Part shown: piece by piece, positions 16,295 through 26,200 of the stretch
How the letters are laid out: each line of letters begins with the position of its first letter
Numbering within the stretch: position 1 is the stretch's first letter
NCBI GenBank assembly: GCA_017517865.1
Contig: JAFWYB010000013.1
Coordinates: 1-64,000 of the forward strand
Reading direction: 5' to 3'
DNA: 64,000 nucleotides
Source of the DNA: Clostridia bacterium
Lineage (GTDB): Bacteria; Bacillota; Clostridia; Oscillospirales; Acutalibacteraceae
The notes under the pieces: model-generated
Databases searched by the model: none
What the model was told of the DNA's origin: nothing
The model's input: only the letters and a program-made list of their open reading frames with translations
Position numbers and translations under genes: made by a program

Positions 16295-17080
16295 TTATTT
16301 AATAGTTTTAGCAAATTCCACTGTATCTTCTAAATCTAATGAAATATTTATGAAATAAACAGATAACCCGTCTTTGTAAGTTACAGCAGCAGAATCACCT
16401 TGCATAAAGCAATATATTGTTATGTTACCATTTTTTATTTCTTTTATTTCACTTGTAACATTAAGAAATTCCACGTCAGGCACTATTTCTTCCATAGAAA
16501 ACTGAGTAATATCGATATTACAGAGTTCATCTTGATATTCTAATGTAATGTTCGCAGAATTCATATATTCATCTGCTTCATAAGTTATTTTAATTATTTC
16601 AAATTCTGCTTCAGGTAAGAGAACTTCATCAAACCCATTATCAGCAAGTTCCTTTGCAAGTTCTGTACCGAGAAGCTGATATTCATCAACTTTATCATCG
16701 GTCTTGTCAAAATTAATACGAATATAATCATTATAAAGTTCAACAATACCGTCAAACAAATTAATGTCAAATACAACTGCAGATACCGATATTGTACCAA
16801 CAAGTAATACTGCAATTGCGGCGGAAATAGCAATAATCTTTTTGAATTTAAGCCTTATGTGTTTACCATTGGAATCACCATTACCTTTCTTTTCTTCTGT
16901 ATCAGGTGTTTCAGCTTCGAGATTGCTTAATTTGTCTAAACAATACTCAATAAGCTCTGTATCCATTTCTTCTTCGGACTTTTCCATCTCTTCATCAATT
17001 ATTTTGTTAAGGTTTTCTTCTAATGAACCGTCAAGTGATTTGTCGTTGATGAAGGATAAAAACTCTTTGTCTGTAAGCAT
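16295..17080 (-). CDS. Putative anti-sigma factor, single-pass membrane protein
   Basis: The 261-residue protein has an acidic cytoplasmic N-terminal part (about 1-85, many Glu/Asp, like sigma-binding regions), one transmembrane helix (about 91-112, IAISAAIAVLLVGTISVSA) and an extracytoplasmic domain. It follows the ECF sigma gene by 64 bp, the usual arrangement for a cognate anti-sigma factor. No zinc-binding ZAS motif is seen, so it would be of a non-ZAS type. P4 lies directly upstream, giving feedback control. Confidence 0.7.
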   Translation of the reverse strand: MLTDKEFLSFINDKSLDGSLEENLNKIIDEEMEKSEEEMDTELIEYCLDKLSNLEAETPDTEEKKGNGDSNGKHIRLKFKKIIAISAAIAVLLVGTISVSAVVFDINLFDGIVELYNDYIRINFDKTDDKVDEYQLLGTELAKELADNGFDEVLLPEAEFEIIKITYEADEYMNSANITLEYQDELCNIDITQFSMEEIVPDVEFLNVTSEIKEIKNGNITIYCFMQGDSAAVTYKDGLSVYFINISLDLEDTVEFAKTIK

Positions 17081-17101
17081 TATTTATTCTACCTCCAACT
17101 A

Positions 17102-17131
17102 TATAGTCTAACATATTTAGATTTCTTACAA
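17102..17131 (-). promoter_or_regulatory. ECF promoter P4 (autoregulatory)
   Basis: Leftward TTGTAAGA (17131-17124), 14 bp, AGACTATA (17109-17102). It lies between the sigma and anti-sigma genes. The predicted leader is only about 15 nt, just enough for the GGAGGT ribosome binding site. Confidence 0.85.
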
Positions 17132-17144
17132 AAAAATATAATTT

Positions 17145-17675
17145 TTATCCGTTTAACACTTTTTCAATTAACATTTTTGTTTTTTGTTTTAATCTAAAAA
17201 GTTTCTGATAAATGTTATTCTCTGTCGTATTATGTTCTTTAGCAATTGTGGAAATGGTTTTTTTAAATGTATATCTGTCATATAATAATTGCTGTTCTTT
17301 ATCATCAAGCATATTAATAACTTTTTCTTTAAGAATCGGAATTTGCTCATCTTCAATTGAAAAATATTCATCGTGAATGACACCTGAATATGTATTGTCA
17401 AGATTTTGAGACTCAAAAGGAACAATTTTTTCTGCTTCTCTTTTTGCTTGAGCATAAATATCTTTTATCTTATTATTTGCGACCTTTGTCAACCAAGCTT
17501 TTGGATATTCTATTACCTTTCCTTTATGCAAAGCATCAGATAAATCAAGAAAAACATCCTGAATGCAATCATCAACATAATCAGGTAAACTTTTTAGTTT
17601 ATATGTACATAGTTTGCGAATATACGGCTCATGCTCTTGCCATAACTCGTTTACTATTTTTTTATTATAATCCAT
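17145..17675 (-). CDS. ECF-type RNA polymerase sigma factor
   Basis: The 176-residue protein has sigma region 2 (VDDCIQDVFLDLSDAL, then PKAWLTKVANNKIKD) and region 4 with a helix-turn-helix (KTISTIAKEHNTTENNIYQ, then KLFRLKQK). Regions 1 and 3 are lacking, as in the ECF group. It is followed by its probable anti-sigma gene. Four promoters with one common sequence in the neighbouring 6 kb are the natural candidates for its regulon (inference). Its own start has a GAGG site and no ECF box upstream, so basal expression probably comes from a sigma-A promoter. Confidence 0.9.
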   Translation of the reverse strand: MDYNKKIVNELWQEHEPYIRKLCTYKLKSLPDYVDDCIQDVFLDLSDALHKGKVIEYPKAWLTKVANNKIKDIYAQAKREAEKIVPFESQNLDNTYSGVIHDEYFSIEDEQIPILKEKVINMLDDKEQQLLYDRYTFKKTISTIAKEHNTTENNIYQKLFRLKQKTKMLIEKVLNG

Positions 17676-17908
17676 TTTCTCTATATCCTCTTTTCAAATT
17701 ATTCCCATATAATAGTAATCGTTTTAATTGTCATAATGTGACAAGAAAATTTAAGATTTGACTGCATTTATATAATTATAACATATTATTTGTGTTATTT
17801 GTTATGCAATTTTGACTTAATTTTCTACTTTTTTGCAGTATTGCTCATTAAACTAAAAAATATAGATATTTTAAGGCTTTTATTTTTTTGCATAAAACTA
17901 TAATAGAA

Positions 17909-17944
17909 AGTCACGAAACATTTTATAAAAAACATTTCGTGACT
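17909..17944. terminator. Hairpin between sigma gene and transposon remnant
   Basis: A 10-bp perfect stem (AGTCACGAAA against TTTCGTGACT) with a 16-nt loop and T-rich flanks. It lies downstream of the 51-residue ORF in the leftward direction. Confidence 0.5.
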
Positions 17945-17971
17945 ATATACCTTAGAATTATGTTTAATCTT

Positions 17972-18127
17972 TTATTTTGATTCGTTAATCTTCAATTCTA
18001 CATATAAAACTTCACAATTAGGAGAGTGTTGCCTCTTCGTAAGAATAACATTGAAATTATCAGTTAATAACTTCCAAAAGTCAGCTGAGTATTCATTAGG
18101 CACTTCAATATTATAGTTTACACTCAT
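17972..18127 (-). CDS. 51-residue ORF overlapping TnpV by ATGA
   Basis: Its ATG overlaps the TGA of the TnpV gene (ATGA, 18127-18124), a standard sign of translational coupling. The product begins MSVNYNIEVPNEYSADFW and ends ELKINESK. It has no transmembrane segment and no motif I recognise. It may be a small accessory protein of the TnpV module. Confidence 0.5.
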   Translation of the reverse strand: MSVNYNIEVPNEYSADFWKLLTDNFNVILTKRQHSPNCEVLYVELKINESK

Positions 18128-18489
18128 ACATATATCAGCTCCTTACCTATTATCTCATTTGCTCTTGACTCAATGTTTTGCATACGGCATACCCACTCCA
18201 ACTGATTAGCTTCTTTCAGTTGCTCTGTTACACCTTCAGTCTTTTTCATCTGCACAATGAGAGTATCAAACATATCTCGTGCCTGATTCTCAATCTCGGC
18301 ACAGTGCTGATAAAGTTTGCCCTGGGTCAGCAATAAGTTAAAAAGTACACGGCAATGCTTTTCAAGATAATTCTTATGCAACATTCCCCACTTGCCGAGA
18401 GTGATATTTGCTTCTTCGGTCGGTAAGCTGAGGTTAGGGATGAGATAGTCACCAACACTGCGGTATTGAATTGAGTTTTTGTTCGACAT
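18124..18489 (-). CDS. tnpV: TnpV-family transposon-encoded protein
   Basis: The 121-residue protein from the ATG at 18489 (GGAGGA site) matches the TnpV family: YLIPNLSLP, LGKWGMLHKNYLE, LLTQGKLYQHCAEIE, EGVTEQLKEANQLEWV and KELIYV. The longer frame upstream of 18489 is not coding. TnpV comes with Tn4451/Tn4453-like elements, but its function is not known. Here it stands without a recombinase, so it is a leftover or a satellite gene. A second, broken copy is at 38390. Confidence 0.85.
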   Translation of the reverse strand: MSNKNSIQYRSVGDYLIPNLSLPTEEANITLGKWGMLHKNYLEKHCRVLFNLLLTQGKLYQHCAEIENQARDMFDTLIVQMKKTEGVTEQLKEANQLEWVCRMQNIESRANEIIGKELIYV

Positions 18490-18691
18490 AAAAAGTCCTC
18501 CTTTAAATTTTGTGCTTTCATTGTACAGAATTAAAGAGACTTTGTCGAATGTGCAAATATAAGAAAAAGAGAGAAGCCGAAACTTCTCTCTGATTTGCTT
18601 TCCTTGCAACGCCCATAAATTAGTATTTTAAAATTACTGCCTTATGTGGCGTCAGCAGAAGAAGCGTCCTTGTTTTATTTATATTTTGCTT

Positions 18692-19741
18692 TTACATATT
18701 ATAGTTGTTGCCGTTCTGTTCGGGTGAATATGCATTTACATCGGTATAGCCTGCAGGATTAGGATTAACGTAAGGTGCACCGTTCTGCTGGTTGGGTGCA
18801 TATCCGTAAGGGCTCTGACCGTAGGGAGCACCGTTCTGCTGGTTGGGTGCATATCCGTAAGGGCTCTGACCGTAGGGAGCACCGTTCTGCTGATTGGGCG
18901 CATATCCGTAAGGGCTCTGACCGTAGGGTGCACCGTTCTGCTGATTGGGTGCATATCCGTAGGGGCTCTGACCGTAAGGGGCACCAAACTGCTGAGGATC
19001 AACATAATAGCCTGCCTCTAACTGCTTATAAAGCATATTTTTATAAACATAGGGTGCATAGTCACCGTATTTTTCTCTTTTAACTGTTTCATAAAATGCA
19101 GCACACGCTGTGTTTATATACGGCATAGTCCAGAGTGTAAGAACACCTAATGTCAATAGGTTGAGCAGATACCAACCTATAAAGCTCCAACTAAACAGGA
19201 AATAGTCAAGCTTTCTGCCTTCCATAAGCTTTTTTGATTCATTTATAGCGTCAGAAGGCTTTATATCAGGATTCTCAGCCATAATGAAATTTGCCATAGA
19301 ATAAGAAATTGCCTTTACGATACCGGGAATAATAAAAAGCATGGACCATAAAACAGTATAGAGGGTTGTAAGCAGATAGAGAATAAAAACATTACCAAAG
19401 TTTCTGAAGCCGTCAAAGATAGTAGATGTCTCTATTTTATAACCGTTTACCGCCTTATATCCCATTGAGTAAAAGCCAAAGGCTAAAACAGGAAGCGCAA
19501 ACATAACAACTAAGCTCATAATGCTGCTGATAAACGCAAAAACCGGGAAGGTATAGATTGAACTGATAAAATCCGGTGCGGCGTAATCAAACATTATCAT
19601 CGCTTCATAAATATTTGAAATTAATGAAGGCAGCTGACAAACTGAGTATATGCAAAAATAAATCAGCGAACCGGTAGCAGCTATGCCCCACCTTCCGGCA
19701 AGAGCATCTTTTGCGATTTTTTTCAAATAAGCGTTATCCAT
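18692..19741 (-). CDS. DUF975 membrane protein with PYGQ repeat tail
   Basis: The 349-residue protein is a DUF975 member with about five to six hydrophobic segments (residues 15-220) and the typical MDNAYLKKIAKDAL-GRW start. The C-terminal ~90 residues are four copies of a 17-residue unit (NGAPYGQSPYGYAPNQQ), a flexible Pro/Tyr/Gln-rich tail probably in the cytoplasm. DUF975 function is unknown. It is divergent from the XRE gene at 19922. Confidence 0.85.
   Translation of the reverse strand: MDNAYLKKIAKDALAGRWGIAATGSLIYFCIYSVCQLPSLISNIYEAMIMFDYAAPDFISSIYTFPVFAFISSIMSLVVMFALPVLAFGFYSMGYKAVNGYKIETSTIFDGFRNFGNVFILYLLTTLYTVLWSMLFIIPGIVKAISYSMANFIMAENPDIKPSDAINESKKLMEGRKLDYFLFSWSFIGWYLLNLLTLGVLTLWTMPYINTACAAFYETVKREKYGDYAPYVYKNMLYKQLEAGYYVDPQQFGAPYGQSPYGYAPNQQNGAPYGQSPYGYAPNQQNGAPYGQSPYGYAPNQQNGAPYGQSPYGYAPNQQNGAPYVNPNPAGYTDVNAYSPEQNGNNYNM
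18777..18991 (-). repeat. 51-bp tandem repeat, four copies plus a partial
   Basis: Units start at 18777, 18828, 18879 and 18930, with a partial at 18981. They encode the 17-residue PYGQ units. Copies differ by a few synonymous bases only, so copy number is probably variable between strains. Confidence 0.9.
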
Positions 19742-19836
19742 ATTTTACACCCTTTCTTTTTGCTTTAATTTCATTATAAATAGTTTTATTTCAAATTCAA
19801 GCACCTATTTTCACATCTTAAGCATTTTTTCTTTTA

Positions 19837-19870
19837 ATATTCATTATATGAATATTATATTCATATAGTA
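19837..19870. promoter_or_regulatory. Palindromic operator candidate between DUF975 and XRE genes
   Basis: Overlapping AT-rich palindromes (ATTCATTATATGAAT and a second TTCATAT half) lie in the divergent intergenic region, a typical place for autoregulation by the XRE protein at 19922. Confidence 0.4.
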
Positions 19871-19921
19871 TTATGAAAGTCAAGCATAAATTATGATAAA
19901 TTTGAATATAGAGATGACACT

Positions 19922-20182
19922 ATGAAAAATATCAAGCTTATCAGAGTTATGAATGACTATACACAGCTTAAGGTACAGATGGAAACAGGTATATCTCAGA
20001 GTATTCTTTCCAAGTACGAAAGAGGAGAGCTTTTGCCTACGGTTGAAAATCTTGCAATTCTTGCTGATTTCTATAAAACGAGTCTTGATTTTCTTATGGA
20101 CAGAACTGACGAGAAGCTCCCCTACCTTAAAAGAAAGATAAATAAAACCAGAAGCGCTCCTGCCAAGCAGGAGCGCTTTTAA
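19922..20182 (+). CDS. Small XRE-family transcriptional regulator
   Basis: 86 residues, mostly one lambda-repressor-like helix-turn-helix (TQLKVQMETGISQSILSKYE, then RGELLPTVENLAILADFYKT), followed by LDFLMDRTDE as in many Clostridial XRE proteins. It probably represses itself and the divergent DUF975 gene. Its last nine codons and stop are built into a terminator hairpin. Confidence 0.85.
   Translation: MKNIKLIRVMNDYTQLKVQMETGISQSILSKYERGELLPTVENLAILADFYKTSLDFLMDRTDEKLPYLKRKINKTRSAPAKQERF
20152..20180 (+). terminator. Terminator overlapping the XRE stop codon
   Basis: An 11-bp perfect stem (AAGCGCTCCTG against CAGGAGCGCTT) and a 5-nt loop, followed by TT. The TAA stop of the XRE gene starts at the T run. 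Confidence 0.8.
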
Positions 20183-20238
20183 TATTATATGTATATTTTG
20201 CGGGTATAACTTACCCGATTATTCTGTGGGTGGTCGCA

Positions 20239-20272
20239 ATTCTGCATTCTGCACTTTGCATTCTGCATTTTA
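20239..20272. repeat. TGCATTC heptamer repeat
   Basis: A run of CTGCATT-type heptamers at the 3' end of the Big_2 gene. The same motif, in both orientations, bounds the element at 33501-33736, so it is a dispersed repeat of this genome. Confidence 0.6.
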
Positions 20273-20274
20273 AT

Positions 20275-23200
20275 TTACTCAACCGTTACCGTGCAGGTTG
20301 CGGTTTTGCCGTTCCAGGTGGTAACAGTGATTATCGCCTTACCCGGTGCAATAGCCGTGATATTGCCCTCACTGTCAACGGTAACAACAGCCTCTGAGCT
20401 TGTTGACCAGAAAACAGTCTGATTGGGTGCATCAACGGGGGTAATTGCTATTGTGAGCTTTTCTGTGTTACCCACAGCCATCGTCTTTGCCCCTGCGCTT
20501 ATGTAAATTGTTTCCGGTGATTGGCTTACGGTAACCTTACATTCGGCATAAAGGCCCTTTTCCTTTGAGGTAACTCTTATTATAACCTCACCCTTCTTGT
20601 GGTAGGTTATGTTACCCTCACTGTCAACGGTAGCAATGCTTTCATCTGATGATGACCATTCAACCGCCTTATTGTAAGCGTCTGCAGGATATATAGCATA
20701 GCTGAGCTTGTGCTGCTGACCTGTGTATGCGCCCTTGTATTCGGCAAGGTCAAAGCGTATATCCTCAACGGGCTGGATAACGAGAATGTCAACGGTTGCC
20801 CTTTTGCCCGTAAGTGTTGATACGGCGGTTACTGTTGCGGTGCCTGCGGCGACACCCCTTACAATACCCGTTTCTCTTTCAACGGTAAGCACGGTACTGT
20901 CTGATGAAACGAAGGTAAAGTCTTCGTCGTGATCGGCGGGCTCAGACTCTATAACAAGCTCTGATGAAGCACCCTTGCTCAGATTGAGCGAGGGAAGGCT
21001 CACAGTAAAGCTTTCAACGGGTCTGGGTACAAATACCTTGCATATAGCTGCGATGCCGCTGTCTTCATTTGTGCAGGTAATATATGCGGTACCCGGGTTT
21101 ACAGCTGTAACAACACCGTTTGCATCGACCGAAGCGACCGTATCGTCATTTGATTTCCATTCTACCTCAGGGTAGGTTGCATTGTCGGGAGTGATAACAG
21201 GTATCAGAGTAAAGCTGTCGCCGCTCATAAGCTGAATATCGGTTTCGTTAAGGTCAATACCCGTTACCTGCTCAATAACCGTAACGGTACATTCCGCGTA
21301 TGCTTCATCGTTATCGGCAGCGGTAACCCTTACCTTTACGGTACCGGACTTTCTTCCTGCGGTGATAACGCCGTCTGAAACCGTTATAATATCATTGTCC
21401 TCACTTGTCCAGATGAGCTTGTCTGTTGTTGCATTTTCGGGGCTTATATGAGCAGAAAGAGTGAAGCTTTCACCCTTATGAAGGCTTATTTCTGAATGTG
21501 AAAGACTTATTGCGTCGATGCCGATACCGATATTTATATAGCAGTAATCAACAAGGCCGTTGTCTTCACTCTTTACGCTGATAATTGCCGTACCCTTTCT
21601 CAGCGGTGTAACAACACCGTTTTCAACTGTTGCAACAGCACTGTCGCTTGTATTCCAGATAAGGTTTTTGTTGCTTGCATCAGCAGGGCTTACCTGAGCT
21701 GTCAGTGTAAAGGGTCTGCCTGTAAAGCCGTCAAAGGAATTTGTGCTGATTTTTACATCTGAAACGTGCTTGAGTACTGTAATTACACATTCTGCTGCCT
21801 TGCCGTTATCCTTGGTTTTTACGGTGATTGTAGCCTCACCCTTTTCGTGAGCGGTAACAACACCGTTTTCATCAACTGTGGCAATTTCTTCGTCGGAGGA
21901 GCTCCAGATAATGCCCTTATCTGTTGTATCCTCGGGAAGAACCGTTGCAGTAAGCTCAAGTGTTTCACCGCAATAAAGCTCTGCACTCTGCTTGTTGAGC
22001 AGAACCTCTGCACTGCTTACCTTAACGGTAACCTTACACTGAGCACTGATACCCTCAAAGGCGGTGTTTGCGGTAATTGTTGCTTCACCCGCCTTGAGAG
22101 CTGTGATTTTACCGTTTTCATCAACAGAAACCGTTTCACTGTCTGAGCTTACCCATGTGAGTGACTTATCTGTTGCATCCTCGGGAAGCACTGTTGCAAC
22201 GAGCTGATAACTGTTGCCCTTTTCAATTATAAAGGTCTCTTCGCTGAGCTTTACGCCTTCGACGTATCTTTCAACTGTCACATTGCAAGCTGCCTTTATT
22301 TCGCCGTTTTCCTTTGAAACTGCGGTAACGGTTGCTTCACCTGTCTTAAGAGCGGTAACCTTACCGTCAGCTACGCTGATAATCTCTTCGTCAGAGGTGA
22401 GCCACTCTATATTCTTATTGTATGCATTTTCGGGAAGTACACTTGCAGTGAGTGTGAACTCTTCGCCCACGTTAAGAGTCTTTTCACTAAGGCTGATTTC
22501 AAGACCTGTAACCTGCTGACGTACTTCAATTCCAACAAAGTCTATTGCATTGCAGTTAATGCTCTTAACCGTTACATAGGCCTTACCTGCACTCTTTGCG
22601 GTAACTTTGCCATTTTTATCAACGGTAAGTATTCTTTCGTCGCTGACCTTGTATACCGCACTCTTATCGGTTGTATCCTCGGGAAGAACTGTTACGGTGA
22701 TATCGCCGCTTTCGCCTACCCAAAGATATTCCTTATCAAAGGTAACTCTTATGCTTTCTGCAAGGCGGATAACCGTAACCTTACATTCAGCCTTGATTTC
22801 GCCGTTTTCTTCTGATACTGCGGTAAGGGTTGCCTCACCCGTCTTAAGAGCAGTAAATTCATTACCGTTTACGCTGATAACCTCTTCGTCGGAAGAGAAC
22901 CATTCAACTTCCTTGTTATATGAATCCTCGGGAAGAGCCGTTGCGGTAAGTGTAAATACATCGTCAACCCTTACCGTCTTTTCGCTTTCGTCAAGCTTAA
23001 GCTCCGTAACCTTCTGACGCACCTCAACCTCAATGTCAGCTGATACTCTTTCACCGACAGCTGTTACGGTAATCGTTACGTTACCTGCCTTGTGAGCGGT
23101 AACCGTACCGCTTTCATCTACGGTTGCAATTTCTTCGTCAGAGGATGTGAAGCTTACGCTCTTGTCTGTTGTATCCTCGGGAAGAACGGTGGCGGTAACC

Positions 23201-26200
23201 TTACCGCTTTCACCTACCCAAAGGAATTCCTTGTCAAACTCAGCCTCAACGCTGTCTGCCATACGAATAACCGTTACCTTACATTCAGCCTTGATTTCGC
23301 CGTTTTCTTCTGATACTGCGGTAAGGGTTGCCTCACCCGTCTTAAGTGCGGCAAATTCGTTGCCGTTTACGCTGATAACCTCTTCGTCAGATGTGAACCA
23401 TTCAACTTCCTTGTTATATGAATCCTCGGGAAGAACAGTTGCAGTGAGCGTAAATACATCGTCAACGTTGACTGTCTTTTCGCTTTCATCAAGCTGAATA
23501 TCTGTTGCCTGCTGACGGATTTCGATTTCAACCAGATCTGCAACACCGCTTATGTTCTTAACGGTAATTGTTACGTTACCTGCCTTGTGAGCGGTAACCG
23601 TACCGCTTTCATCTACGGTTGCAATTTCTTCGTCAGAGGATGTGAAGCTTACGCTCTTGTCCGTTGTATCCTCGGGAAGAACGGTGGCGGTAACCTTACC
23701 GCTTTCACCTACCCAGAGGTATTCTCTGTCAAAATCAGCCTCAACGCTGTCTGCCATACGGATAACCGTAACCTTACATTCAGCCTTGATTTCGCCGTTT
23801 TCTTCTGATACTGCGGTAAGTGTTGCTTCACCCGTCTTAAGAGCAGTAAATTCGTTGCCGTTTACGCTGATAACCTCTTCGTCAGATGTGAACCATTCAA
23901 CTTCCTTGTTATATGAATCCTCGGGAAGAACAGTTGCAGTGAGCGTAAATACATCGTCAACGTTTACCGTCTTTTCAGTTTCGGTAATTTCAATACCCAT
24001 CACCTGCTGACGGATTTCGATTTCAATTTCTGCCTCGGCGTTACCGTCTGCAGAGGCTACCGTAACTGTTACGAAGCCTGCTTTGTTTGCGGTTACTTTA
24101 CCGTTTTCGTCAACAGTTGCTATATCTTCATCAGAAGAAGTGAAGCTTACGGCACTGTCAGTAGGCTCTGCGGGATTAAGAACAACCCCGATATCACCCT
24201 TTTGACCTACGTTGAGGAACTGCTCACTGAAGCTGAGCTCTATTTCTTCAACAAGGCGGATTACATTAACCTTAATCTGCTTTGTTATCTGAGGATTATC
24301 AACCGAAATAACGTTGATATATGTCTCACCCTTTGAAACGGCAGTGATTATACCCTCACTGTCAACCTTTGCAATTTCTTCGTTCTCACTTTCAAAGCGA
24401 AGCGCAGTATTGTAAGCGTCTGAGGGAAGTACGGCTGCCTGAGCCTTCACCTGCTCACCCTCGTTAAGGGTGTATTCCTCAGTGACGGCTATATCCTCAA
24501 CGGGAAGAACAACCTCAACACGGCAGAAGTCTATAAATCTGCCGTCGGCAGTTGTTACGGTTACGTAGGTCTGACCCTTATCAAGAGCAATAAGCCTGCC
24601 CTCTGAATCAATGCGGGCAACCGCCTCGTTGCTCACCTTCCAGCTTACCTTCTGATTTGAAGCGTTGGCAGGATAAACCGCTGCATTGAAGCTATAATCC
24701 GTACCCTTGTATACCGTAAGCTCGGATTCCTTAATTTCCACACCGGTTACGGGCTCTATTACCGTTATTATACAGGTTGTCTGAGCCTTGCCCATCTGAG
24801 CTCTGACGGTAACCGTTGCGGTACCGGGAGCAACGGCAATGAAATTACCCTCACTGTCAATCTTAACGATGCTCTCGTCGTCGCTTTCAAATGTAACTGT
24901 CTTATCATAGCTGTTTTCGGGAAGCACGGTAACCTCAAGCTTACCGCTTTTGCCTCTGATTATTTCTGTCTGTTTATCTGTAACAAGAGTTTCGGGAGGC
25001 TGTAAGCAGGTAAGAACACAGCTGTCCATAAAGCCGTTATCTACGGTTGTTACGGTTACTGTAACCTCACCCTCCTTAAGCACGGTGATAACACCCGAAG
25101 CCGAAACAGAAGCTATTGAAGAATCTGAGGTTGACCAAATAACATTCTGATTGTTTGCATCCTCGGGCTCTATTATTGCCTTTATTGTAAACTCGTCGCC
25201 TACAAGAACGGTATCCTCATTCTTTTCAAGCTTTACACCTGTAACGGGTTCAAGCACGGTTACCTTACAGATACCCGTCTTACCGTTATCCTCAGCAGTT
25301 ACGGTAATTGTTGCCGTGCCGCCTCTGAGGGCAACCAGATGTCCGTCCTCCGTAACGAATACGGTTGCGGGGTCTGAGCTGACAATTTTATAATTTCTGT
25401 TTGTGGCATCTGCAGGAAGAACGCTTACGGTAAGGTCTGCCTCAGAGCCCTTTCTTATATCAAGTGTCGATCTGTCAAAGCTGATTGATGTTACGTGCTG
25501 CTTAACCGTTACGGTGCAGGTTGCGGTGAAGCCACCCTCTGCAGTTGTTGCGGTAATTACAGCTGAACCTGCTTTAAGTGCCGATATCTCCCCGCCGTTT
25601 GTAACTCTTGCAACAGAAACGTTGGAGGAGGTCCACTTAACGCCCTGATTATATGCTCCGAGAGGAAGCACGGTAGCGGTAAGAGTTTCCTTCTCGCCGG
25701 TGTAAAGTGTTATAGCGTCTGTGTTGAGCTCTATACCCTCAACTGACTGAAGAACGGTTACCTTACAGGTCGCCTTCAGACCGTTTTCGCTCGTTGCGGT
25801 TACTGTTGCCGTACCTGCATTCTTACCCTTGATAAAACCTTTTGAGCTAAGGGTAAGCACTGTGCTGTCACTTACTGTCCACTTAACGGTTTTTACCGTT
25901 GCATCATCGGGAAGAACGGTGGCCTTAAGCTGATAATATTCGTCAACGTAAACCGTAACGCTCTTTGTGTTGAGGCTGATTTTTTCAACAGCCTTTCTTA
26001 TTTCCAGCTTACAGTATGCCTTGAAGGCACCGTCATCGGTTCTTACACCGATTGTAACGTTACCGGGGCTGACAGGCTTTACAAGACCGTTCTGGTCAAC
26101 GGTAGCAATATTCTTATTGCCGGAATACCAATATACGCCCTTATCTGTGGCATCGGTAGGTGTTACGGTAGCCTTGAGCTGAAGTGTTTTGTCAAGATAA

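Noticed and set aside
18777-18991. CRISPR-like array
   Set aside because: The units are contiguous without spacers and are an in-frame protein repeat.
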